From: Undaria pinnatifida
Taxonomy: Eukaryota > Sar > Phaeophyceae > Laminariales > Alariaceae
Length of the DNA: 64,000 nucleotides
Assembly (NCBI GenBank): GCA_012845835.1
Contig: JABAKD010000022.1
Span: 11,798,718 to 11,862,717 of the forward strand
Reading direction: 5' to 3'
The notes under the pieces are model-generated. The model was not told the origin of the DNA. It did not search any database and saw only the letters and a program-made list of their open reading frames with translations. A program made the position numbers and the translations under genes. Below are positions 52,001 to 63,594 of the stretch, one piece after another; within the stretch, counting starts at the first letter, position 1; each line of letters begins with the position of its first letter.

Positions 52001-54816
52001 GCCTGTGGTACAGCGATCTTGCCAAGGAGAGGCAACGCCTCCTTTGAGGCGTGCAACACCCAATTTTTCTGCGGCTCCTCGCTTCAGGAACTCTCTGCCT
52101 TAACCGAACACTGACTTTGACAAAAGTCATAGCGAAAATCGATGAACTACTCCTTGGCCTTAGGTATTTGGAAGCGTGCGGCGATAGAGTTGTTGCTGAT
52201 GATGGTCATCGTTGGACGACCTGCAGCAGTGGTGACAGTCATCCTCAAAGCACCTGATCGTTGGACGACCTTCAGCAGTGGTGGCAGGCATCCGCAAAGC
52301 ACCTGAACACTAAGACGAGGTAGCACCTGTTGCTCTAAAGCTCCCCGCTCGAGGAGTTCTCTACCTTACCTGAACACTGTTGCTGGGGAAATTAAAAGTG
52401 ACAAGTAGGTTTGTTCGACAGCCGGCGGTACAGCGCTCTTTCCAAGAGGGGGGTAAGACGTCCTTTGACGCGTCTCGCGATAGGGGCATTGTAGAGCCTA
52501 CTTTGTTTAGGCTCCAAACTCGAGGAGCTCCCTATCTTGCCCACACACTGTGATAAAAAAACGAATGAGATACCGGGTGGGCAGTCCCACGGCCTGGGTA
52601 TGTAAGGAATAGTTGGAGGCCGTCGGCTCCTTTGTGTACCTGATATGTATGATAGGTGCGCTGATTTCTGATCTCATTTGTACCTCTTTTTTGAGGCGTA
52701 CGGTTTGCTTCAATTGTGTGTGTTGCTGTTGTTTTATTCGTTCCTGAGTGGTATACCTCTCTTTGCTTGTAGAGTAGAGCTTTTCCTGTGGCCAATTTAT
52801 TTTGGCGAGGATGAGTTGATGTGGAAACAGCAAGGCCTCCTCTAACAGCATTACGCTCTGCATCACTAGTCTGTGACGCGCGCGCGGTCGCTCGTCTATT
52901 GGTCGGAAATTACCGGTAGTCAGGAAGAAGAAAGAAGACGACGAGCGAAAACAGCAATCGCTGACGCCATCTCGCCGTTACGAAAACGGTTTTACTAGGC
53001 CAAAAGGCTGTCCGAGCTCCGAGCCCGAGCGTTGTCAAGGTCTCTTTAATTCCATGGTTGTTGTCGAGAAATCTTATTTTGATTCCGCGATTTCAATGTC
53101 CCATTGCGTCCGAACGCCAAGTGACGGCAAGGCCGCCCGCATCGTGCGGTATGGGTGTGAAGAATGGTGTTCGGGGTGAGTGGCTTAGCTGCATCGTACG
53201 TTATGGATGTGGCAAATGATCTCAATGCATGTACTTCTGTACTGCTGTACGATTATTTTTGCTCTCTGTACCGTTTCACCTGTATACCAGTGCTACTTAT
53301 CATTTCTATACGCTGGCTCACGATAACATCACCCTTCTTCCGCTTGGTATCGTATTCCCACCCCAACCCGATCCCACGTGTAGACCCGAGCCTTCCCTTT
53401 CAAGTTGACCCTGGATACGGTATTCGATGTCAGCAGGGCCGATAAGTATGCCCTGATCCCACTATTAGCACCACAGTAATCAGAATCTACGATATATACA
53501 CAACCCTGTATATACTCCATTTTTTATTGACCATTTTTGGTCCTGATCACTACGTTTCCCCGTTATAAAAACGACCCAAGCTGACGCTAAGCGGCTAAGC
53601 GGCGCCCGTTGATACGCTCCAGCTTCCTCCCCTTTTCGCGATGGGGCGGACGTTGATCGCTCGCAGGTACGCCACGTTTTCCGAGGGCTCCGGGTTCGAG
53701 TGCCATTTAAACACGGACAAGGTCAAGGTGGGCTGTTTTTTTAATTCTGAATGTGTTGTGCGTGCTGAGGGGAGTACGAAGATTACTTTTTTTTTCTCAC
53801 GAACACAAAATTAGCGCCGACGTCAAGAGTTGCCGCGGAATAACAGTGGAATAAAATTCTACCTCGACGGCATTGTTGTGAGTGATGGTCACGGCCTACC
53901 TGCCTGCCGGCTTCTCTGCCACATCGTTGTGACGTTTGACTTGCGCTCTTTTTCATGGGTTCGCCCCCGTCCCTCCTACCCCCCTCCCCCTCCCCGCCTC
54001 CGCCCCAAGAGCAGTTCCCACTGTCTCGTACGTTCACAACCCATGAAACGCCCCCCCTGGCCGGCGAAAACCGGAGGACCTCCGTCCCCCCGTTGTACGG
54101 ATGTGGGAGCCTATGGCTTGAAAGACTACGACCATGCATACCAATGCTTACACCCTCCCCTCCCCCGCTTCTGCGCCTTCCCCCCTTAAACAACCCCCGT
54201 TGTCTCGTCCGTCCACAGCCCATAACCCCTCACCCACCCTCCCCGCTTCAATGGTTACACCCTCCCCAATCCCCGCCCTTGGCGCTCGGTGCACGCAATG
54301 TCAGCCTGGTCGGTGCAAACCGACGTGCTCCGTCCCGAGAGTGTAGTAATGCGAGGGTTTATGTTCATTTGACTACGGCTACGCACGAAATGAGTCACCC
54401 CCCCCCCGCCTCCCCGCCTCCCCCGCCGAAACGATCCCCGCTGTCTCGTGCGCCCACAATCATACAAACGAAAGATCACCAACATGGTGACTAAGCGGAG
54501 TCCCGTGGGTGACCTTTACTTTTACATCACTCCTGGACGTATATAGTTACCCCACGTTCCCCCCCGTTCCCCGCCTTCCCCCGCGAAACAAACCCCGCTG
54601 TCTCGTGTGCGTATATACCGGAAGACCATTAACATGGTGACCAAGCGGAGTCCCTCAGGCGACTACGATTTGTATATCACTCGATTCCTGGACGTGAAGG
54701 GGGAGACCGTGCTTTCCGCCATGCTGCATGGGATAGAGGGCTCCTACGAACCAGGAGCGGCCGCGTACTGGGAGAAACTACGAACTACTTTTGGGGCGGA
54801 ACAAACCGTTGCGTAG
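49022..54816 (+). CDS. Gene B: predicted plastid-targeted protein, C-terminal half ChuX/HutX/HemS-like
   Basis: Exons identified: 49022-49234, about 51555-51866, 53667-53727 and 54625-54816 (stop). The last three junctions are in phase (GGGAG|GTAAGG to GCAG|G; TCAAG|GTGGG to GGAAG|A). Exon 1 ends phase 0 at GAGT|GTGAGT while exon 2 needs phase 2, so a further exon between 49.2 and 51.5 kb is probably missing. Residues 1-23 are a signal peptide and the predicted cleavage leaves FVVPTG, followed by a Ser/Lys/Arg-rich transit peptide: the ASAFAP-like signal for import into a secondary red plastid. The mature part has GPVRFVCMTDGAILEAVGSF, then FECHLNTDKVK, RFLDVKGETVLSAMLHG and a terminal helix with YWEKLRTTFG. 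This order resembles heme-carrier ChuX/HutX/HemS domains (GHIN..., FFNxxGE...KIF, terminal F-x-x-L), so a role in plastid heme or tetrapyrrole handling is inferred, not shown. Confidence 0.65.
51975..52655 (+). pseudogene. Serial partial copies of gene B exon 2 end in the following intron
   Basis: The true exon 2 end (51815-51866: CCGTCGGTTCCTTTGATAAC ... TACAGCGATCTCGCCAAGG) is repeated at about 51987-52036 (GGTACAGCGATCTTGCCAAG), at about 52420-52460 (GGTACAGCGCTCTTTCCAAG, followed by GGGGTAAGAC, still a good donor) and at about 52610-52650 (TTGGAGGCCGTCGGCTCCTT). Between them are repeated segments with GAGGAGTTCTCTACCTTACC cores belonging to a dispersed family. These look like tandem duplications of an exon edge plus intron start that decayed afterwards. 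Confidence 0.75.
53950..54600 (+). repeat. C-rich imperfect tandem repeats in the last gene B intron, with a decoy terminal exon
   Basis: Four imperfect units share a CCCCGCTGTCTCGT core (about 54017, 54193, 54432 and 54592). The third is followed at 54478-54545 by a copy of the start of the terminal exon: ACATGGTGACTAAGCGGAGT, which reaches a stop (TAG) after about 22 codons. The true exon starts at 54625 with ACCATTAACATGGTGACCAA. The decoy keeps an AAAG acceptor, so it could be used as an alternative, prematurely ending 3' exon. Confidence 0.75.
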
Positions 54817-56620
54817 GTCGTGTGTCAGCGTCCATGCCACACTCTCGCGAAACGCCTACTTGTTGGCTGCATCGCTTGAACCCTTTTCACTTTTTTTTTT
54901 TCTTCTTCTATTTTTTCAAAAACTCAAAAACTCCTCTTGTTTTTTTTCCCGAATTTACCGCTTTCTTGGGCTGCTGGTAAAAGAAAAGCTCTAGGGACGA
55001 ACTAGATTTGGAAAATTGGAAATTCGGTCATTTTGGATGTTAGGAGGGAAAAAAAAAGAGCTGAACACAAGGAGTAAAGATAAGAGTACCCATTGTAGAC
55101 TGTAGGTCGTATGGGGTGTTTGCTTTTGGGAGGCGCAAACGCGTGTGTTGCCGTCTCAACGAGCCCGAATGTGCGCCGCCGGATCTGGCACGGCAGGGAT
55201 GGAGGGTCTGAAGTTCAGCAACATGCGTGCGGGGCTTCGAAACTGAACGTGTGGCCTAGGGGGCTGTTCTGGGGTCTGGCGACAGACGTACACGGGCTCG
55301 ATTACGGTTAGAAAGCGGCGGAATACGCGGTCCAGTGGGCGGTGCAGTAGTTAAACAGGCTGTGCTGCTGCAGAGGCAGAAGGTTTGCCGCATTTTTCGT
55401 TTCGAGCGGGATGTGTGTGCTGAGGGCAGGAGGCACCTCTGGTGTTTCGAAACGGATCCAAAGGCTGCAGGACACAGTTAGGCAAGTTTCTGAAAACGAC
55501 ATATCAAGGTCCATGGAAAATAGATGGGGTATGCATTGTAGAGGTAGACGATTCTTGTGTAGCCAGAAAATCGAGATCACGAATAAACACGTTAGACATC
55601 GCTTTCCGTGTATCTGAGATGAAGTAACGATGCCGACATGGGATCGCCCGGTGCTTTCTCGTGTCTGACACCTTTTGTTATATTCAAGAACCATGTCATC
55701 ACATTTGATACCTCAGAGGAAAACAAATGTGGAAAATAATCGGGGATTTTCGAACGGGTCACGAACCGACCTGCGTGCGGGTCTGGTCAGGAGGTTTTCA
55801 AAATGTCATGGATCGAGTCGGGTCGGGTTGGGTCGGGTCGGGTCAGAAGGTGTTCGAAATCTCGCGGGTTGGGTCGGATCGGGTCTGGAAGGTGTTATAT
55901 CTCACGGATCGGGTCGGGTCGGGTCTTCGTGACCCGACCCGACCTGTGAAAGACCCTGATTTTTCAATACCTTGTTGAATGCACGACCAAGGCTACAGTA
56001 GGGAGGTTACCGCCTTCTCCCCACCGCGTTTATAGCCATTCGCCCGATTGACTCTGTATCTCACCAAAAAAAATGACGTTCGGCGGTTTGGGTTGACGCG
56101 GCGAGGGTACCCTTCCATTTCGCGGTTCCGCATCGCGATAAAAAACAGCACGAGAGCTTAAGACACTGAAAGGAGCAGGTGGGGGGATTATTACTCGCGC
56201 AAGTGACCCCGAGCCACCGCCCGCCCTCCCCCCAAAAAAATAATGACCCCCCTGCCACGGTAGGGGTGTACGTATCTTGTTTCCGAGGGCTCGTGCTACG
56301 ATAGAGGTGTTTGCAAAATGCATGGCGGCCTACTAATAGGTTATACGCCAAAAAAAATCGCAGCAAAAAACAAGAATGACATTCCGACCGATGATTTTGG
56401 TTAACTCCTCCGAACTGCAACCACGTTTTGAGGAACAAAGCACTTGGGAATAGTGTAGGGCACTTGTCACTGGTAAGGCCCAGCAGTACGTTCCATGCAC
56501 CAAGTCTAACTTGACACTCGCCTTACCCCTTTAGCACTGCACGCAGGTTTTCCACGATAAAATGCTTGCAATTAGAGTAGGATTTTTTTTGGAGTGGCCA
56601 AAGGTTTACTACAACACCAT
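54817..56620. other. Gene-poor stretch after gene B
   Basis: No supportable gene. 55750-55950 contains GGGTCGGG pentamer-type repeats. 56050-56420 includes fragments of the ATAGAGGT dispersed family. ORFs at 55111-55627 are short with no recognisable domain. Confidence 0.45.
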
Positions 56621-57059
56621 GCAAGTATATGTTGTGTGCTGCATGCTCGACTCTGACAATAGCAGACCTTCGAAGTAGTGGTAGTGGTAGCGTTACTGTT
56701 GTACTGTAGTAGTTCATGGAAAATGTTATATCAATAGCTTCTTCTGCGTTGAACTGATGCATACTCTTGATCTTTTGCGTATTTTGCACGCGTAGCTACG
56801 CTTGAAGATCTCCAAAGAGAGTATGTTATTTACAAACTTTTTCGTGAGAATCGATCACACCCCGGTGGTAACAATTCTTTGGCAATCAAGCACATAGCCC
56901 ATGCCGGTCATAGTTTTTCGATTATCATGTATCGTATCGATAACAAAACCGACGACGACAACGATATCGAATAACGGTAGCCAAATACGTGGAAGTGTGG
57001 TGAGCTAAAGCTTTATTTTTCCCCATCCGCCGGAGGATAAAGAAAAAAAAAAAGAGGTA

Positions 57060-57440
57060 GCGGTAGCGATAGTGATAATGGTACCGACAACGATAACGAT
57101 AGCGACAGCGATAGCGATAACGATAGCGATAGCAATAATAACGATAACGATGGCGAATAGCGATAACGATGGCGAATATCGATAACAATATCGATGCCGA
57201 TAAGTGCAATGAGAACGAACACGATAACGATGACGACAACGAAAACGATAACGGTAATGGATAGCGATAACGGTAACGAAAGCGACAACGACAATGACAA
57301 TGACAACGATAACGATGTGTTTCTGCGGGAATGTGCTTATGAGTCATCAATGTTAAAGTGCACTCTCACATTGTTGGACGGAACAAATAATAACGACAAA
57401 AATACCGATATCGATGACCATACCGATAACCATACCAACA
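57060..57440 (-). repeat. (CGTTAT)n hexanucleotide array, gene A copy 3 intron
   Basis: Reverse-complement counterpart of the arrays at 12459-12930 and 24423-24890, also ending at the acceptor of the Cys-containing exon. Confidence 0.8.
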
Positions 57441-58499
57441 ATTATGTAACGATAACAATGTTTTAGGATTGAGGAACTGGTCGACCAGGTGTCCGTCGCA
57501 GACCTTCGCAGCATCATACTAGAGCGGAGGTGTCCAACGGAAACGATGGAACTCACAACAAGCTCTCTAACTTCGCCAGCACCGACGACGCAGTGGCGAC
57601 CTGTGCCACGGCCGATACCGCTGGTTGGGGTGAGATTGACGCTTGCACCACTCAATGCGGCAGCCAGCGCTCCGCCGTGCTGCGCAAGACTCCTAACGAG
57701 GGGTCTTGCCGCCTGCTCTGCACCCTGGCTGTTGACCCGTGCGACAAGATGTGAGTCTCCTTCACCGAAGATGTTTCTTAGCAAGCATGTCTCGGGATTT
57801 CGGTATACGTAAGGTGTTTCGTCATATTGTCACGTTTCTTGGTCGAAGAGTTGTTTTAGAGGGTGAGCCTCGGTACGTATTGATGGTAATTGTCGTCGTT
57901 ATCTCACGATTTTTGACTAGAACATTTCTTATCACGCATGTATTCGGTACGTAGCGGTTGCGTGCGTGCTGTCACGATTCGTTCAGCGCTCTCGGTGTTT
58001 CCACGGTAAGCAGCAGCATGTAGTATGAAGAGGTGATGATGACACCCTTACATCCCGTGGACATACAGAAAACGCAGTATTGTTGCACCCGATTCGGCCC
58101 GGGAACGATTCTCTTGTTGGTCTAATTAAATCTCGCCTCTTCCTATCCTGACGCCATGGCTGCTGCTGCTGCCGATCAAACGACTCAAAAGGAATTCGTC
58201 ATGGGTCTCGCGAATGATGTGGAACTGGTTGAACAACCTGGCGACCATGTTGGCGACGGTGGTACGTGCAACAGCGACGACATTCACCAAGGAGAGCACG
58301 GCGGGGGGGGAGCGTTGGATGATGTCCCGCCTGCCTAGCGATGAAGTGGTGACAAGGGCATTTATGCGACGCCTGCAACTGAGCGTGTATTAACTGCTGC
58401 ATTGCCTGTATTTTCTTGTGACGAGGAAGCAGCATTTAATCGAGCAATCAGTAGAGACGGGGGTATCTCTGCCCTTCCATATATACGAAATTTATATAT

Positions 58500-58565
58500 A
58501 TATATTGCTCTCCCTCTCCCTCTCCCTCTCCTTCTCCCTCTACTTCTCCGTCTCCACCCCCCCCC
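58500..58565 (+). repeat. (TCTCCC)n microsatellite
   Basis: A TATATA run followed by (TCTCCC)n and C-rich sequence inside the last exon of gene A copy 3, absent from copies 1 and 2. Confidence 0.85.
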
Positions 58566-59290
58566 TCTGTCTCGCTGGTGTGTCAACTTGATTCCTCGTC
58601 ACATTGTTCCGCATACCGGTCCCTGGATTATGCTTTTTCTGCTCCTCATTTTGCTTCGAGTTATCATCCGCCTTTTCATTGGGATTGACCTCCTGATGTT
58701 AACACGCGTTTTGGTTCCTATTCTGGTCTGTGTGCCGCACTGCTACAAGGCCCATCGCTCTTCCTGGTGCCGAGCCTTTCATTTCTGATGGCCGCGTTCA
58801 TGTCCCACTCCTCTTCCGACCTGTCCAAGCTGATGGCGGGGGCGTCCCCGGGCCGGGCGGCGATACAGGGCGTCAACGCAAAGACAAATCGCGACTCTGA
58901 GGCAAAAACAGGCGATCCAGCCCCGCAAAGCGCCATCCAGCCCGGAATGGCTTTACTATGACGACGGGGTGGCTCGCGAGGCTTGCAGGGCAATCGCGGA
59001 GGCGAAGAGGGGCTTCGCCCAGAGAGGGATTGCCTGCAGCTTTTTGGCGGAAGGAGCGACCGTTGCGGAAAGGTTTGGGAGGTGGAGGCGGGAGGTGGCG
59101 GCGGGGGCGAGGGTGAAGCAGGAGGTGGCCGACGCGGTGGGCGACGGGGAGGATTCCAAGGCGAAGAGGGCGGGAGACGGGTGGTAGGGCGGCGGTACCC
59201 GGTTGTGAGTAGTATTGGACAATTCTAGTGGGGGTAAATACGATATGTGTGCATGACTTAGTAGGCGATACGTTGTATGGTGCAGCTTAC

Positions 59291-61480
59291 GGCGGTGCAG
59301 AGCGTAGGTGACATGATATTATGCCGGACCCGGGGGGCGTGACCGTCATCTCCATATAGAGGTAGCACCCCGAGGGAGTTCAAGCAAACGAAGAGGCCGA
59401 CAGATTTTATTTTTTGCAGATGACTTTTACTTTCCACTTTTTGAACAAGCCGTGGTCAGAGACGTTGTCTATTTTCCCTCCCGGTACGTTCCTCCAACTT
59501 CGCAGGGGGGTCAGCATTCCCAATGCTCGTCGATGTTTCATCTAATTTGCTAACCCACGCTCTCGCGCTTTCGGCCACGGAACAAGACCCTGAAAAAAGT
59601 CATGTGCACAATATAATCCACCAGCCGCAATTCGCGCTCCAGCGTAACCACCAGCCGGATGGCAGTCTGCAGCTGACAGTTTCGTCGATTTTTCTCTCTC
59701 ACGCTCTCGCTTTTTCGGCGGAGGACAAAGACTCAGAAAATGGTGCTCCGCATTTTCTAAACCTTAGGGTTTAGTTTCTGCTTTGACCGTCCCTCAGACG
59801 GCTAAAATTTCTTAACCGCTGTTCTTTGTTCGTTTTTTTTTACTGTGACTGACAACTTCCGCCTTAGAACCCCGACGACCACGCGTTCGTGGCGGTGCCT
59901 TGACAAGTGTTACCCGCCACCTTTGGGGAAGTCTTGCAGTCCTGTTCGCTGAGATCGGCGAGAAATCCCGAAAAAGGTTGAAAAAAATTGACACTACTAG
60001 ATCAATACCCAAGTTCCTGAATTCAAGACTATCGCTCCCGGTATACTGATGCAGTCCAATATATACTGGTGGCTGCTGACAAAAATTAAGTAAAATATAT
60101 ACTGATCAAAACAGTATACTGACCGCTCGACCAGGTCCCTATTTTCAAGTCGACAATAATCAAAACATGCGATTGAAGTGCTGGCAATTGATACACATAA
60201 TTAACGAGCAAGTTGAGTAAATTATGCGATTGATAATCATGCCCTAGTCACCGAGGTCATGGTTGTTTGAAACCAGCCGTGACTTATCGACAGAGCCACT
60301 TGATGTAATCAAGTAATTCATCACGGAAACGCCGAAATAGTCAATGACCAAATCGCTTTCGCAAGAGTACATTATACGATATGACATTGTATTGTATCAT
60401 GAAAATGTTAATAATCTGTCAGTCAATCGACCATCTAGCCCAATCGAGTAGGTCTACACTGTAGCATATCTACTGAATTACTGGTGGAAAGAGCAGCTCA
60501 AAGTAAAAAAACACGTATTCACGATCCAGGTACAGTGGAGTACCCGCTTTTAGAGCCTTTTTTGGGTTGTGCCAGGTTGCTACTGTTTTGCCAACGTTTT
60601 CATTGCGCTTGACATTGCATAGGCAAATCACTACTGTATTTGCGATATTGTACGTGTCTCTGTCCTATCGTTTGTGACCACAGATCTCGGCGCTGTAAGA
60701 GGAGGCATCATCACGGACACTGGTTGTGCTGGATGTAGCTGGGTGGAAATTTCAGTTTAATGCAATGCTTCTAATTATCTAGTGGTTGCAGTTTACATCG
60801 CCAAGTCACCTTGCTTGCTGTATTTGCAATGTATATCTCTGTCTCGTAGTTTGCGACCATCAAGAGCTCGACTCTGTAGGAGGCATCGGCGCGGATACTG
60901 GTTGTGCTGAGTGTAGATGGGCGAAAAAAACAGTTTAACGTGGAGAACACACACAATCTGAAGAACACACACATACACACACCTCCCTTCTGTACCATTC
61001 ATTTGTGGAAAATAGATCAGATGCTTCGGAATATTATAGGAAAAATATATATCCAGGCATCCAACCACTCTACGACCTCTTTGTTTTCTGACCAAGGCGA
61101 AATCTCGCATCCAAAGATCATACCGTGGGCTGAAGAAATGAGATAGGCAATTCATCGAGCACACGAGAGCCCCGGCACACAGCGAGCAGCACATTGCCAA
61201 GGGGAAAAACAGGTTGGATTTTTAGATCGAAGCTGGGGCTACCCCAGGAGATTCTGTACAAATACACCAGCCGTGATTTGAACTCTAGTGTAACCTCGAG
61301 GAAGGATTACAGTCTGCCGCTGACCTTTCTTCGACTTTTGCCAACTCACACTCTCGTCGTTTCGGCGATGGAAGAAGACTCAGAAAAGCATCCTGCGCAT
61401 AGTATTTTACACCAGCCAACATTCGAGCTTGAGCGCACCCGTCAGCAAGGATGACAGTCTGCCGCTTACCCTAATAAGTC
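59291..61480. repeat. Gene-poor stretch with degenerate repeats
   Basis: No gene supported. A unit with ACTCACACTCTCGCGCTTTC, GACTCAGAAAA and CAGTCTGC cores occurs at about 59530-59650, 59665-59765 and 61310-61475. A unit of about 180 bp is tandemly duplicated at about 60605-60775 and 60790-60945 (shared cores GGAGGCATC, GATACTGGTTGTGCT and GTAGATGGG). The 60000-60500 interval is AT-richer with no feature I can name. Confidence 0.5.
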
Positions 61481-63594
61481 ATATTCAGTGTTGGTGATGA
61501 GGCATGTCGTTGGTAAGCGATGTCGTCGACAAATGATGCCAACAAGATAATCTAATTGGACGCTGTAATAACGGTTTCGGGAGGCAGTCGTGTCGATTAC
61601 AAAACGCAACGGGATATCGTAGTAATCAGAACCTACGATGGGCGCCAATAACCGTAGCGTCTCGCATGGTTATTGCCCTATTGGATCCTGCTTACTACGG
61701 TGTCTGCGAACTACCAACTATGGTTGGGTAGGAGTTCGGCAGGGAAACATACTAATAATAGTATCGAAACCGTCGAATGTCACAACCCAGGGCCAGCCCA
61801 ACCCACAAAAATCCGGCAAGAAAATTTGTCAGAAGTATTTTTTCTTACCTTTTTTTATTTATTTCTAACGTAATTTTTTCGTGGGTTGGCTGGCCTTGGG
61901 TTTAACATCCGTCGGTTCAGTACTATTCGTATGATTTTTCCAACTTCTACTATATTCCTTTGTAATAACTGCCGACGGTTACGGAACCGCCGTCAGTCCG
62001 CTTGAGTTTTGGAGAGATAAATGGGGCGGTCTCGACTGGATCCCCTCAACCACGACGAAAAACGTGTTGGCGGCGCTCCCTTCATAGTTTTCAAACCCGA
62101 TACGGAATCGGTTGTGAGGGTGAACAACCGACCGCATCGGGTGCAGGTCGAACAAAATGTGTCCATGTAGTGTGAAGGCGTCTGCATGTACTAAGGGGTT
62201 TCGGCCATGAAAAGTTAACATTTTTCCCACATTTTTTTTCCATGAGGCGTTTTTGGCGTATCGGTGTGTCGTTATTGTGATTTGCCGTTCGACAGTGATG
62301 ACTGTTCCACAACGACGTACAGCATAATGTCGACAACTCGTAAGTGACAGCTCCGGAAAGCAGAAAAGAAAACCCAAGCGGACTGAATAAGCAAGTCTAC
62401 TCCGTGCAAGTCTATATCGCTCCTTGAGATACTCACTTGCGAAACCTTAACATCGACCTACTCCGCCTGTTACCTTCCCTCCTACTACTATAATCGACAC
62501 TATTTATAAATGGTCGGGGGCTGGAAGGGAGACCCCTGGCTGCTTCCTAAGGAGGGTATTTTTGTTGTTGTCCATTCTCATCACCGGTTGGCATGACAAA
62601 TCTGCTGCATGTCGTGCTGATTCGTACGTACGTGTACTCGTATTATGTGTACGAACTCCAACGTTTTTTTTGCTATTTTACAAAAGTTCTCCCTTCGGGA
62701 TGGGGCTGACTTGGTATCCCGGGGGCGCCTTGAGTCCAAAAGGAGGAATGCAGGCGTTCCAATGATGTGTGCAGGTATGAGCTACAGAGTGTTGCTTTTG
62801 CTGCTGCTGTATGCTTCGTGCACCTGGTATGAGCCCCAACAATGTGTGTTTTGACTGTTGCACTAGACGTGTTGATGTTGTCGTGGTCCGATCTCCTCGT
62901 GCTGCTGTGCACCAGCCACACACACATACACCCGCGTGACGACTGGCACAAAGGCTATAGCTTGGAGCACGGCTGCCGATGCATTGCTGTTGCTGTACTG
63001 TTGTATACTGAATTTGTGACTGCGACGTGGTGCGGCTGCTTTTGCAAACGAAAAACACCGCTCTTCTTGACCGTCTTGTGTGCCAATGGCAGCACACACT
63101 CCGCGTACAGAAGCGTACATTCACAGACACAGAAGCACCGCTCGTGACTGTCACAAGCGAGTGCTGCTGCGTAGCAGGCCACAGAGAGGGCGAAAACAAT
63201 TGGACCGATGATGTTGTACAGCGGGCGGGAGAGTAGAGCGAATACAAAAATGTGAGGGGAGAGCGGCCTATTGAAAAGCATTCAACAATATTGTTTTTTC
63301 CATGCAACTACTCGGCCCAGCGAGGCGGAACGCAACCCCTTGAAAAAAAAGAGCCAGCATAGCGACGTTGAATGCTCAGGGCACCGCCACGGAGCTCGGT
63401 CGGGTCCCAGGCATGCGTCGCATGTACTGACGGGCGCCTGGTTTCCCTCGCAGCCGAAAGTACGAGAAAAAAAAACTCGACCACCGGAGAACAGCATGCC
63501 AGAAAAAAAATGCATATTTTCATAGACATATTCCTTGGTGGCTTTCGTATGCCATTTGATACAAGGCACTTATATGCAGGTTTTTTCACGGGGC
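61481..63594. other. No gene recognised
   Basis: ORFs on both strands up to about 209 codons (minus strand, 62678-63307) are present. They carry no signal peptide, domain or coherent splice chain that I recognise, and overlapping frames are equally open. An unannotated gene cannot be excluded. Confidence 0.35.

Larger units (their letters stand above)
56625..59290 (+). pseudogene. Gene A copy 3, inverted, 5' truncated and frame-broken
   Basis: Diverged reverse-orientation homologue of about 10440-13250. The signal-peptide exon is missing. The Cys-containing exon is 57467-57750 with acceptor TTTTAG and donor AAGAT|GTGAGT retained, but a net 2-bp insertion near 57530 breaks its frame. The next exon (58192-58348) stays in frame and phase, three codons shorter than in copies 1 and 2, and its donor is GTGACA instead of GTGAGA. 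The last exon starts at 58433 after GAAGCAG. It enters a TATA/(TCTCCC)n expansion, hits a stop, and has a further frameshift near 58750 before matching gene A again to the stop at 59185-59187. The intron hexamer array is present at about 57060-57440. It is therefore a pseudogene from an older duplication. Confidence 0.8.

Noticed and set aside
62678-63307. 209-codon minus-strand ORF
   Set aside because: No signal peptide, domain or splice continuity, and overlapping frames on both strands are equally open.
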